Below, piece after piece: positions 1-11,200 of a DNA stretch of 64,000 nucleotides. The position numbers and the translations under genes were made by a program. Location: contig OX457053.1 of the NCBI GenBank assembly GCA_949752735.1, positions 28,773,497 to 28,837,496 of the forward strand. The letters run 5' to 3'. Origin of the DNA: Lumbricus terrestris (lineage: Eukaryota > Annelida > Clitellata > Crassiclitellata > Lumbricidae). A model generated the notes under the pieces. It was not told the DNA's origin and searched no databases. It saw nothing but the letters and a program-made list of their open reading frames with translations. Position 1 is the first letter of the stretch, and each line of letters begins with the position of its first letter.

Positions 1-422
1 CTCAAGGTGAACTAATATAATAGTGGATCTGTATCAGAATCGAACTGACGTCACAATAGGCCAAATTTTGCAGTCTCAAAAGGAAAGTCTACATTAGTAA
101 CTTTTTATTATAATCGAAGCGACGTAACAATAAGCCTTGCATATATTCTCAAAATGACACTCTATAATAGCCGATTTTGATCTGAATCGAAGTGACGTCA
201 CAATATAGGCCTAGTTTTGTATTTCACAATGAACTTCTACAGATAATTAACAATAGATCTTATCATAATCTAAGAGACATCACAATAGGTCAAATTTTTT
301 GTTCTAAAAATGAACTTTTATAATAGCAGATTTTGTCATAATCTAGGAGATAGACCTATAGTTTTTGTATTCTCAGAATGAACTTCTATAGCCTAGTAGT
401 AGGCTAGATCTGTATCATAATC
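1..422. repeat. Degenerate tandem repeat of about 75 bp carrying CRE-like motifs
   Basis: About five to six diverged units of roughly 72-80 bp lie in the intron upstream of the G-alpha exon. Each contains a version of ATAATCGAAGTGACGTCACA, a TAGGCC stretch and a 'tgaacttctataatag' stretch. TGACGTCA is perfect at 46-53 and 193-200 and mutated near 121, 274 and 346. The array is cut by the insertion at 423-620 and resumes at 621 with one more unit. Confidence 0.75.
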
Positions 423-620
423 CATGGCTGTTTTCAGGAATTTTTAGAACTGCACAGCCCCTTCTTTTCTTTCCCATCCTCCACAGTAAATTACTCCCAA
501 ACGGAGGAGAATGACCCTTTTTAGCCAGTTTTAACTGTACAAAAGTGCTTCTACAACTGCACAAACCCGTTTAATTAGAACTGCGCATTTTGTGTACAAC
601 TGCACGCTAAAAAAAAACTG
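423..620 (+). mobile_element. hAT-type MITE, copy 1 (198 bp)
   Basis: The element is bounded by an exact 8-bp target duplication, TCATAATC, at 415-422 and 621-628. Its interior is about 85% similar by eye to the elements at 21855-22050 and 21095-21290, sharing motifs such as GTGTACAACTGCACG and CTTCTACAACTGCACA. The ends have decayed (CATGGCTG / AAAACTG) from the CAGGGCT / AGCCCTG seen in the other copies. There is no coding capacity. An 8-bp duplication with CAGGG termini is typical of hAT. Confidence 0.85.
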
Positions 621-798
621 TCATAATCGAAGTGACGTTACAGTAAAGCCTCGGGTACAGTTAGTAGCGAAGAACGGGTCAAAGTAGAACTTGAAGTGTG
701 CTTACCTATTTATTTACATATTATAGGCCTAATTTAGTCCACGTATTAACTATTTCACTTACTTACTCAATCGTCTCTTTGCTGGTCTGTGTCTATAG

Positions 799-983
799 GG
801 GCTTCGACATACGAAGAGGCTTCGGAATATCTGCGCAAGAAGATAACGCGGGTGAATCGTCAGGAGAAAGAGATCTACAGCCACTTCACGAACGCCACCG
901 ATACACAGAACATTAACTTCGTCTTCGATACATCAATGTCCATAGTTCTTCAGGAGAACCTCAAGGAAGCCGGAATGTTCTAA
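799..983 (+). CDS. G-protein alpha subunit, last coding exon (C-terminal about 61 residues)
   Basis: The exon opens after an acceptor (tgtctatag at 790-798) in phase 1 and runs to TAA at 981-983. It encodes the end of the Ras-like domain of a heterotrimeric G-protein alpha subunit: TYEEASEYL, then EIYSHFTNATDTQNINFVF, which matches the beta6/TCAT region that contacts the guanine base, then the alpha5 helix ending in NLKEAGMF. The family couples membrane receptors to effectors on the inner face of the plasma membrane. The helix resembles Gi/o, but the fourth residue from the end is Ala, not the Cys that pertussis toxin modifies. The ending fits the Gv class or a divergent Gi-like protein. All upstream exons lie outside the window. 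The family call is secure, the class is an inference. Confidence 0.9.
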
Positions 984-1186
984 TGTTCTAACTATACTGC
1001 TTCGTCAGACTGTGTAATGTACTCGAAGAAATTATATAGCGCACTTTTTGCAAAGAATGAGCTGTGCTGGATAAATTGTATGATACTTGAATGTTAAGAA
1101 GACATTCCTCACTACTCTGTACCCTACTCTGTCGTACCCTACTGTACCATTCCCGGTCTTATCCACACTTACCCTACCATATACCC

Positions 1187-1546
1187 CAATGGTGGATACA
1201 GAAATTTTTCGAAGCAGGGGGGCCAAAATTCTGGGTCTTGGGACAGGGAAAAAATTTCGTCTTGGTAACCGAGAAATCTGAAGACCTTTTTTTAATCATT
1301 TGTCTCGAATTTACAAGAAAAAGATACCATTTTATGCGCCAAAAATAGTTGATGACCTTTTTAACGGCACATTCTTCTAAAGCCCTGCACGAACCTCGTG
1401 TACGGACCTCGCAAGGCGTGGGGAGGCTTACGAAACTGCTCATGGGGGAGGGGCACATCAAATATCCGAGCCATAATAGCTGGTTAAAAATAAAGAAATT
1501 TCTAAATGGGGGCATAGCCGGATTGCCCCCATCTGGATCCGCCCCT
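1187..1546. mobile_element. hAT-like element related to the GGGCGGATACAGAAATTT family
   Basis: The left end reads CAATGGTGGATACAGAAATTT and the right end TGGATCCGCCCC. Both match the ends of the elements at 26762-26917 and 38773-39205, which have clean 8-bp duplications. Shared interior words include TGGTTAAAAATAAAGAAATT. I could not resolve the target duplication here, because short TACCCTA repeats surround both ends. It lies just downstream of the G-alpha stop codon, in the 3' UTR or flank. Confidence 0.65.
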
Positions 1547-1777
1547 ACCCTATCCTATCATTATGTAGTCCTTACGTCGGTTGCATGATTGTGTTCAACC
1601 TTTCAACTGAATGACCACAGATTATGATCGTCGTTATTCTAGAGACTCGAGGCCAAAGAGAGAATAATTTCAGCATTGCTTGACATAGTAGAAGTGATAT
1701 ACATGTACAAAGATAGGGTGTTTTCTTTCAGAACGGCAACTGATAGGCGCTGGAGAGGATGGTGTTTGTCTCGTACA

Positions 1778-1880
1778 AGTCTCCTGTCACTGCCAGTGCC
1801 AGTCCCAAGCCTGGATGAAGGAGGAGGGCGTCGCTAATGGTCTTTGTTATAACACAGTGACGTTAAACTGCAACTACTAC
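1778..1880 (+). repeat. Dispersed repeat with 'CCAGTCCCAAGCCTGGAT...GGAGGAGGG' core
   Basis: The core is GCCAGTGCCAGTCCCAAGCCTGGATGAAGGAGGAGGGCG followed by a decayed 'cactaatgacctttgatatggcagtg.cgttaaac'. Further copies are at 34832-34920 and 35692-35770 (+) and, inverted, at 9095-9200 and 34568-34670. The core resembles the conserved 3' end of RTE-type LINEs, but that is an inference from memory of the motif. No ends were resolved. Confidence 0.6.
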
Positions 1881-2239
1881 TACTACTGCTTTAAATTAAC
1901 CCTGCTTCCAGGTTTTTAGACGAAGTCCAGCGACTCGGTGTGCCAGTCTCTTGCTTTTTCGACTGCAACAGGGACGATATATAATGTGATTGCGAGATAG
2001 CAACTGTACATCCCTCTTCATCTCTCTTCAATATTGTCCGAATGTTTCCTTCTAGTCGTCATCTATCACTGAGCTTCCACTCGACGCCCACAAACGAGAT
2101 AATAGGCTACTATTTTCCCCAATGTTTAAAAAAAATTCCAACGGTAACTCAATTACTCAAAATATTGTTTTTGCTCACACTTAAAAGTATATTGCCATTG
2201 TTTGACAAAGTACTGCATCGTATTTGTCCAGTTAGGCAG

Positions 2240-3057
2240 CTTTAGGCTATAATATTATAGTAGGGCTTTGCCTACTTCTTCAATACTAAATGATCAAATG
2301 AAAGCCCAGACTGGCTTCCTAGGAAATACGCGAGTTTAAGACGAATGGCGAGAGACCTGTTTCCCAAAATAATGTCTCAAATAACTTAGTTAGGCCATGG
2401 CATTGCCATAAAAATCAGTGCATGGTTGCAGAAAAAGGGTGGATCAAAGCGGGTGGACAAAAGAAAGCAGATTTCAGTTACAGATGTATTTGCAGACACA
2501 ACAACCCAACTCAAATATCTTTATCGATCACCGAAATAAGTGTTAACTCTTTAACCACTAGCCTATATATGTCACTTCTAATTGGAATTATTATAGTAAA
2601 GAAAACGCAATTAATAATTCGAATTTATGGAAACTGAAATCACACAGAAACGTTTCAACATTCAATACAACGTCATTCTTTTGACTAAAAAATACCCTGT
2701 CACCTATGCGTATGTATATATAATGGCTTTATGCACTCGGTAATATTCTATGTGAGCCTTCATGAATTTCATTCCAATGAAATACCGAATAGCCAATAAG
2801 CCTATTGATGGTAGAATAGAATACTCTTTACCAATCGACCAATAACAAAGCGCATTTTGCCTTACACAAAAGTGTTCATGAATAGGCCTATAATAATTGT
2901 TGCACAAGCATGTTGAACGCTGGAATGGTATTATAACTGCCGAAGAGCAACCTTAATTTCAAACATCAAGAACAATACACAAGTCTCAGTAGGCCACATT
3001 CGGAAGCTCTGCTTAAATATAAAACTTTTGCCGAAGTAAACTAAGCACATTCGTTAT
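2240..3057. other. Non-coding stretch, nothing recognised
   Basis: AT-rich sequence with many TAGGCCTA words, as elsewhere in the window. I see no exon with splice sites, no RNA gene and no delimited repeat. Confidence 0.5.
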
Positions 3058-3152
3058 AAATAAATTCATTCAGTTATTTAGGTCTAAGAAAAATTTGTGT
3101 AGCGTCGCCTCAAGACCACCTACTCGGAAGCGCTCCTGACCCAGCCCCGGCA
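3058..3152 (-). mobile_element. LINE 3' tail fragment
   Basis: A decayed copy of the LINE 3' hairpin: tagcgtcgcctcaagac...tactcggaagcgctcc, then GACCCAGCCCCGGC. On the other side is a remnant 'attcattcag' tail. Orientation is - (tail toward lower coordinates). Confidence 0.6.
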
Positions 3153-3209
3153 AGACAACGGTATTAAGACAATGGTATTAAGACAATGGTATTAAGACAA
3201 CGGTATTAA
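3148..3209. repeat. Short tandem repeat, 15-bp unit (about 4 copies)
   Basis: The unit AAGACAAYGGTATT is repeated directly before the TTAA that begins the piggyBac-like element. Confidence 0.8.
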
Positions 3210-4148
3210 CCTCCCTGGCGTTACATTACCATCATGAATAACGTGTAAAAAAGTTACATTTATTTACGATTATATAACGTATGTATGTATGTGTATGTAT
3301 GATATGTGCGTGTATGTATGTATGTATGTAGGTATGTATGTATGTATGCATGCATTTATGTATGCATGCATGTAATACGTATGTATGTATATATGTATGC
3401 ATGTATATATATGTATATATATGTATATGTGTATGTATAAGTATGTGAATGTATGTATGAGCATGTATGCATGTATGTATGTATGCATACATACATGTAC
3501 ACATACATGCATATGTATGTATGTGCATGTATGCATTGATGTATGTATGTGTATATATATATATGTATGCATATATGTATGTATGTGTATATATATATAT
3601 GTATGCATATATGTATGTATGTACGTAAGTATGTATATATTTATGCATAATACATGTGAGTACATGCAGTGTATATATATATGTATGTATGAGCATGCAT
3701 GCATATATATATATATATGTATGCATACATACATGTTTGCATGTATGTATGTATGCATACATGTATGCATGTATGTATGTATGTATGTGTGTATGTATGT
3801 ATGTATGTATGTATGTACGTATGTATGCATGTATGCATATATTTATGCATATAGATGTATGTATATGTATGTATGTATGTATGCATGTATGTATATATTT
3901 ATGCATATATGTATGTATGTATATGTGTACGTATGTATGTATGTATGTATATATTTTTGCATATATATATATATGTATATGTATGTATGTATGCATGTAT
4001 GTATGTATGTATGCATATATGTATATAAGCATGTATGTTTGTATGAATTATGTTTGTATGTATGTATGTATCTATGCTTGTATGTACCCCGAGTGTGACT
4101 CGGGCTTAACCGTTTTTGCAGTCGTACTCGGGCTTAACGCTAAGGAGG
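3210..4148. mobile_element. piggyBac-like MITE with an expanded microsatellite core
   Basis: The terminal inverted repeats CCTCCCTGGCGTTA and TAACGCTAAGGAGG are flanked by TTAA at 3206-3209 and 4149-4152. TTAA target duplication is the hallmark of piggyBac. A second internal motif, ACTCGGGCTTAAC, is repeated near the right end. There is no transposase. Almost all the interior is a TATG/TATA microsatellite. Confidence 0.7.
3275..4085. repeat. Long (TATG)n/(TATA)n microsatellite
   Basis: About 810 bp of imperfect TATG and TATA with GCATGCATGCA interruptions. It gives long spurious reading frames of alternating Tyr/Ile/His/Cys on both strands. Not coding. Confidence 0.95.
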
Positions 4149-4152
4149 TTAA

Positions 4153-4493
4153 GAGTAGATTGAAGAAATGTTCTAGGCAAATAGTTTGAACCATTATCCT
4201 TAGTTTGACCAACTCCATTTTGATTTTATCTTCTACACTGACTGATGTTATGCAAGATCTCTCTGAATTGGAGAAAGTAATCATTAATAGGTCTACAAAA
4301 TAATACATGACGTCATGTCAGATGTTCGACTTGGAAACAATAGACTAGTATTCAAACAAATTGTTCTCCGGTAACCAATCAAAACACTAGTGCTTAATCA
4401 AATTATCAGTTTGGTCACACTTAGGATCCCGCTAAGTATGCCCCTCTGATAGCAATGCAACCTCATGAAGAAAATCAATATAACGTCAATACT
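4153..4493. other. Non-coding stretch, nothing recognised
   Basis: Unique-looking AT-rich sequence between a piggyBac-like MITE and a LINE tail. No splice-flanked open frame seen. Confidence 0.45.
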
Positions 4494-4620
4494 CAATCAA
4501 TCAATCAATCACATAAATTTATATAGCGCCCCTTCAAGATCTCTACTCAGAGGCGCTCAATAGTCTAAACATTCAAGGAATAAAGACAAAAGTCCCAATT
4601 GAAGACTCAGTATCATGCAT
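4494..4620 (-). mobile_element. LINE 3' end with (TCAA)n tail
   Basis: A (TCAA)n tail at 4494-4512 is followed by ATAAATTTATATAGCGCCCC, a short spacer and CTCAGAGGCGCTC. This is the inverted 3' hairpin shared by the LINEs in this window. The body beyond about 4620 is lost. Confidence 0.75.
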
Positions 4621-4998
4621 TGCGTATTTTCAGCGGAGAAAGATATCACCGATTGCGATTAAAATTCAAAATTGTTTTTCTCCGAATAAAATTAATAGAG
4701 TTTGCTTTTAAGACTTAAGTCGCTCGATCGTGCGAATTCAATAATAGCTTCGTTATTAGCAATTAAAATATTCGTAAAATAATCGCAAAAATAGGTAACG
4801 CGTTGGGCCCTACAACCAGACACATGCCGCATAGTGGCTAAACTCGACCGCTGCAGCCTTTAATCAGACACTTCCGCGTTATCTAAGTGTGGCCACCACG
4901 TTGTGACTCCGACCACACAATTCCTCCTCCGTACATAATTCCCACAGCGTGCAAAGAACATTGCTTTTCAATATGCTGACGAATTATCTTTATATTGG

Positions 4999-5051
4999 AT
5001 GTGTGCATGTGTGTGCATGTAGGCGAGTGTGTGTGTGTAGTTGTATGTATG

Positions 5052-5099
<48 letters not shown>

Positions 5100-5275
5100 T
5101 GTGTGGGTGTGTGTAGGTGCGTGTGTGTGTGCAGTTGAGTGTGTGCGCGTGTGTGCAGTTGAGTGTGTGTGTGTGTGATGTGTGTATGTAGGTGCGGGTG
5201 TAGGCGAGTGTGTGTAGTTGTGTGTGTAATATATGTCTGTGTGTGCATGTGTAGGTGCGTGTATGTGTGTGTGTG
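4999..5275. repeat. TG/TA-rich microsatellite
   Basis: (TG)n runs surround a pure (TA)n tract at about 5056-5096. It lies immediately downstream of the polyadenylation signal of the - strand methyltransferase gene and probably marks the end of its transcribed 3' UTR. Confidence 0.9.
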
Positions 5276-5291
5276 TGTTAAATCTTGCACG

Positions 5292-5297
5292 TTTATT
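5292..5297 (-). promoter_or_regulatory. Polyadenylation signal AATAAA of the methyltransferase gene
   Basis: TTTATT on the + strand reads AATAAA on the - strand, about 70 nt after the stop codon at 5368-5370. It fits a short 3' UTR ending before the TG-rich microsatellite. Confidence 0.7.
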
Positions 5298-5367
5298 AAA
5301 GAGAAGAGTATTAACTGATATGTGAACAGTTGACTGAGTTTGCTTGGCATTTACATGTATTATGCTA

Positions 5368-5475
5368 TCACTTTTCGGCGTAGATTAGTCCGTATTTGTG
5401 ATCTCCAGAGGCACACTGGACCAGTTTGTCTTTCCATCTGTTCACTAGAGTGTTGTACTCCGGCTCAGACATGTC
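5368..5475 (-). CDS. pmt: pmt exon 11 (last)
   Basis: 36 codons including TGA at 5368-5370, phase 0. It begins DMSEPEYNTLVNRW and ends GDHKYGLIYAEK, the usual 'SEEDYxxIVxGWxxKL...GDQKWGLFxA' ending of the family. The acceptor is tgtgcag at 5476-5482. Confidence 0.9.
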   Translation of the reverse strand, partial: DMSEPEYNTLVNRWKDKLVQCASGDHKYGLIYAEK

Positions 5476-8169
5476 CTGCACAACAAAAACCAGTGCAGCA
5501 ATAGATGCATGCTTCTGTTTGTTTTCAACAGACTAGCTTCGTTATTCGTTCATTCATTTATTCATTCATTCATTCATTCATTCATTTATTCATTCATTCA
5601 TGCATTCGTTCATTCATTCATTCGTTCACTCGTTCGTTCGTTCATTCATTCATACATACATACATTCATTCATTCATTCATTTCAAGAATTTATATAGCG
5701 CCCCTTCAATAAGTCCACTCAGAGGCGCTCCAAGTCCAACCACAGTGAAACATAACAGTTTAAAGGAGTCCGTAAAACACTGACGAGTCAACCCCACAGG
5801 TAACAGGCGCATCTCCAACGGAAGACTATTCCAGACAGATGGACCTACAACGGCGAAAGCACGACGCTGACAGGTTGAGGTTTCATCACGTGGGACCAAA
5901 AGCTTCCCGCTAGAGGCAGAGCGAAAGGCTCTACGAGCCAGGACAACTTACAGATGTTTGATAGCAGAGCTCACATAGGCCTTGATACGCCGCATGGGGC
6001 GCGGTGGTGTAGTGGTGGCGTCGTTGCCTTGAAGCCGGAAGGTTCGAGGTTCGAATCCACCTCAAGTCGTCACATAGGGACCTTGGGCAAGTCCTTCACT
6101 CGCAATTGCTCAGCGCTTTGGCGTGTAACTCCGATGCAGTGTCCGCTCTGCAGCAGGGCCGGATTAAGGCATGTTCGACATGTTCGGCCGAACAGGGGCC
6201 CCCACACTTTCGGGGGCCCCCACACATGCAATACAAATATTTTTCATCACTGTTAATAATAATAGTAAAAATTAGTAAAAATCTCGGAACAGATTGTCAA
6301 ATTATTTGAAAACTATAGATTTTAGCATAATATAAGCTTAGACATTTCAACTTTTGAGCATGTGTGGGGTCCCTTATTGGTGTTTCCAATTCCATGCAGA
6401 CTTATCTTAAAATCGGCCAGAAATCCTAGCAAGGGCTATCAGTTTTAACTAGCCTACTTAGATCTATATGATTTTAGACACTTAGCACTTTTTCCGATCG
6501 GAATTCAAGTGCTATGCAACGCATTTATGAAATGACATCATTATACGCTCCTACTACGAATTAGGTCTACTTCTTGCGTAAATGCGAAAATATAGGCCTA
6601 TAGATCTATTAGTGTGTGTCACTGTGTGATCAATGGCGGCGCTGCAGAAGGACAAATCGTGGCAATGCTCTGGTCGAAATCATTTCCCTTGGTCGTTGTC
6701 CTGCCATACAAGACTGCCAGAATATTTTCCCTGCCAAGAATTTATTTAGGGCATAAATCGCTTCTGCACAATTTACTTGTATGACTGCCCTGACTAATGA
6801 CTATAGATGCCCTGGTAAAAAAGTCTGATTCTAATATTATTCTTATAGGCTACGGTCATAGGCGTACGGGACATTTCGGCAGTGGGGGGCAAAAAAAATT
6901 TTGCCCGAAAAATCTGACGACCTTTTTTCCCCAAAAAATTCTTATGATTTTCCCGTCCGAAAAATCTGACAACCTTTTTTTTTAGTCATCCACCCAAAAT
7001 TCTTAGGATTTTCCCGTCAGAAAAATCTGACGACTTCTTTACCCCTGCGCGCCCGAAAAATCCTCCCGTACCTGTTTTGCCCGAAAAGAAATTCCGATTT
7101 TTTTGGCCCGTCCATGCCTCTTTTGCCCGAAAAACACATTTGCCCGAAATTTGGGGGGCATTTGCCCCCCTGGACCCCGTCTCGTACGCCTATGGCTACG
7201 GTAATAGATAGGCTACTTAATTTAACACTAGACTGGAATATAAAAAGGCATGCTCATATTGTAACAGAGAAAGATCGAATTACTAATAGACGAGTGTTGA
7301 TTTGTTGAATATAACACGTTTTGTGCCAATTGTGTGTCCTTTTTCAGTGAGTCTGTAAGGCTGGGGCCCCCACTGTTTTACCGAACAGGGCCCCCACATT
7401 TGCTAATCCGGCCCTGCTCTGCAGTCGGTAGCGCCTCTGAGTATAGTGCTTGAAGGGGCGCTATAACAAGTGCACATACACACAAAAACGCAGCATAGCC
7501 AAGGAGACAACGCCAAACCAGTGAAGCAATTCTGTATTCGATGCGCTGTGAGACAGGAAGCAGCCAGTGAAATCTCATAAATCTAATATCTATCTACTAA
7601 GGCACACATACATGTATTGATGCAGCGCAACTGTGGATAGATGACTGCAGTGCGCATGCGTGAGCGAAACTGATGTCAATGAGATGGACGGTCATTGGCT
7701 GACTCACTTACTACATCATTTGATTGGTCGTTCCGTCATTCCTTTAGTCATTCACTCCGTCACTCCGTCATTCCTTCATTCATTCCGTCATTCATTTAGT
7801 CATTCCGTCATTCCTTCATTCATTTAGTCATTCATTTAGTCATTCCGTCATTCCTTCATTCATTTAGTCATTCACTTCTTACAACACTTCAAGTCTTCAT
7901 GTTAAACAGTCAAGCAGATAATTATCCAGTCATTGCACAAGCCAGTCAATCAATTAGTCAATCAATCAATCAGTCAATCAATCAGTCAATCAATCAGTCA
8001 ATCAATCAGTCAATCAATCTGTGTGATTACTCGTGGAACCTTCCTGCCAGTCAAACAATCGGTCAATCAGTCTAACAGCCGAATGACAATGAGTCACTCA
8101 ATCAATCAATCAGTCAATCAATCCTTCAATCAATCAGTCAATCAATCAATCAATCAATCAATCAGCCAG

Positions 8170-8201
<32 letters not shown>

Positions 8202-11200
8202 CTCAGTCAATCAATCAATCTTTCACTCAATCAATCAATCTTTCACTTAATTAATCAATCTTTCACTCAATCAATCAATCAGTCAATCAATCAGACAGCA
8301 GCCTATGCTGTTGTTGATTGGATAACAATTAATCTGCCATGATATCTCACCAACCAACCTCGATGAACTCCTGTCGTACGCTTTCGAGTCGTTGCAATTC
8401 CTTGTCGAGTATTTCGGTGAACTGAGACGTTCGGTCATCGACTTTAACTCGTCGAAATCCGACGCTCGTCAGCAACTGCACAACATGCCAATCAATAATT
8501 TTATTGCATTGTATTGTATTGTGTTGTATTGCATTGTGTTGTATTGAATTGTGTTGTGTTGTATTGTATTGTATTGCATTGTATTGCATTTTGTTGTGTT
8601 GCATTGCATTGTGTTGTATTGCATTGTATTGTATTGCATTGTGTTGTGTTTCATTGTATTGCATTGTGTTGTATTGCACTATATTGTGTTGCATTGCATT
8701 GTACTGTGCTGCATTGCATTGTATTGTGTTGTATTGCTTTGTATTGTGTTGCATTGCATTGCAATGCATTGTATTGCATTGTATTGTGTTGCATTGCATT
8801 GTATTGTGTTGCATTGTATTGTATTGCATTGTATTGTGCTGTATTGCATTGTATTCTGCTGCATTGCATCATGTTGTATCGCATTGTGTTGTGTTGCATT
8901 GTATTGCATTGTATTGTGCTGTACTGCATTGTATTGTGCTGCATTGCATCGTGTTGTATTGCATTGTATTGTATTGCATTGAATTGTATTTAATCATTTA
9001 TGCAGCGCCTCTAGTAGAGTGAATCGTTCAGAGGCGCTCCTAGTGCCCCAGACCTCGCGAGAATGAGCAAATTTTGAGTAGAGAGAACAGAGTGGCTTAT
9101 TGCTGTTTAACGATGGCAAACTGTCTCATATCAAAGATGATTAGTGTCCCCCTCCTCCTTTCTCCAGGCTCAAGACTGGCGCTGACAAAGTACGAGCAGT
9201 GACGGAGTTAGACCAGAGTAGCGTAGAGCAACAGGCTAAAATAGGCTAAAAATGTGATAAAATAGAACAAAATATGAAAAATATGAAAAAATATGATAAC
9301 GTATGATAAAATAGGGTAAATTATGATTAAATAGGATAAAGCAGGACAAAATATGATAAAATAGGATAAAATAGGACCATCTGCGACTGTGTATTTCTCA
9401 AGGAAGACTTTGTGACATAAGCTTCCTACCTCTTCGTACTGTTCGACGGAGAACAGGTGGTAGCCTCGTCTTTGAACGTAGTTTCGGAACTGGTTCGACC
9501 ACCTGTTCACACCCTCGTCACCCTCACGACAACAGTGGTCCGTTATCACGAGTCGACCTCCAGGTTTCAACCATTTCTACGCATTTCAGGTGGGCACAGG
9601 TAAGATAAATCGGGCAAGGACAGGTAAGTTAATTAAAGGTAAGTAAATTGAAGATGAGTGAACTAAAGGAAAGTTAACCATAGCCATATAACCAGTTTTT
9701 ATTGAGTTTGTTTTGAGTATGAGTTTATTGATCCCAACATCAACTTAAATCACACAAGAATCAATGATAACACACAAGGTAATACATCATGCATGGCTAA
9801 GAACAATGGTGCAGTAAGTAGATTAGGTAAGAAATTAAAAAAGAACAGGTAGCCAGCAGAGTAATCAAACGAAATGAATTCAAATATAAAATTAGGGAAC
9901 AACAGGCCCACCAAAGGGACAACGTCCCGCTAAGAGGGGGCCTATTTAGCTAAGTGGCATTAAGAGGTTAAAGATGACATGGGCTTACAGGAGGAAAAGA
10001 CCCAGGGATCCTAGGCTACATTGAGAACAATAACAGTTTGAGAAAACACAAACGTATGATTTATAACAAACTTAACTAACTTAACTAACAGCTATGATAC
10101 ATGCTCAAGTGTGTGTGCTCTTAAAGTACGTTTAAAGCAAGAGATAGTATTGGAGGTACGAATTTTGAGAGGTAGGTTATTCCAAAGTAGAGGGCCCTGA
10201 AATTTGATAGATAATTTGCGAGTATTAGTTCGTGTGGAAATAAGTTTATAGTCCGGTTTATTTCTTAAGCCAGCTTTGAATTGGGTAGGGGGAAAATAAG
10301 AAAGGAAAGCAGATGGCAGGAGTTTGGTGTGGTATTTGTACATAAATTCACAAGTTTGAATGAAGTTGATCTGAGTGATAGTTAATAGTTTAAGTGTTGA
10401 GAATAAAGGTTGAGTATGGGAGTTAAAGGGAGATTTAGTTATAATACGAATGGCCCTTTTTTGAGCAATTTGAAGTTTTCTTAAGTGAGTAGGATAGGTG
10501 GAGGTCCAGATGATATTACAATAAGTAAGATATGGATAAACAAGAGTATAGTATAAGTTGGTTAGAGTGGGGGAGGGCAATAAGTAAGAGATTCGAGTGA
10601 GGATGCCAATACTTTTGGTGATTTTCTTATTGATTTCTTCAATATGTGTGTTCCATTTTAGATGTTGGTCCATGTACACACCTAGAAATTTAGATGAGGT
10701 AACTTGAGGAATAGTTATGCCATCAATGACTATGTCTTTAGAAAGTATGGGTGTTTGCTTTTTATTAGATCTAAATAATATAAAATTGGTCTTGGAGAGA
10801 TTAAGGGACAGTTTGTTAGCTTTGAACCAGGTACTAGTAGCCCTTAGTTCATCATTAGCAATCTCAAACAATTGGTCGTATGAGGCATGCGATAAAAAGA
10901 CGTTGGTATCATCAGCGAACAGGATATAGTGAAGTAAAGAAGAGGAGTTAGGTAAGTCATTTATATATATAATGAAGAGAAGGGGACCAAGAATGGAGCC
11001 CTGTGGAACTCCAAATCGCATGGGCAAGAAGTCAGATAGTGAATTGTTACATAAAACCTGCTGCTGGCGAAAAGTTAAATAACTTGACAACCAATCCAGA
11101 GCAAGACCCCTGATTCCGTAATGATTAAGTTTGGATAGTAGAATTTTATGGTCGACCGTATCAAAAGCTTTTGCTAGGTCAAGGAAGATGCCTAACGAGT

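Larger units (their letters stand above)
5996..7488 (+). mobile_element. tRNA-derived SINE, copy 1, split by a hAT element
   Basis: The SINE sequence is 5996-6153 plus 7425-7488. It has a tRNA-like head with an A box (TGGTGTAGTGG) and B box (GGTTCGAATCC), then a body with GGGACCTTGGGCAAGTCCTT, then the hairpin GCGCCTCTGAGTA...TTGAAGGGGCGCTATAACA and a (CACA/AAAC) tail. The interruption is a hAT element with its own nested insertion. Confidence 0.9.

Noticed and set aside
3232..4189. Long open frames on both strands
   Set aside because: They consist only of TATG/TATA microsatellite codons.
5996..6070. Functional tRNA gene
   Set aside because: The A and B boxes are good, but the head does not fold as a full cloverleaf with a proper acceptor stem and is always attached to the SINE body.
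8347..9022. Overlapping frames of up to 172 codons rich in Cys/Ile/Leu or Gln/Asn
   Set aside because: Translations of the (ATTGY)n array. Only 8359-8475 on the - strand is a real exon.
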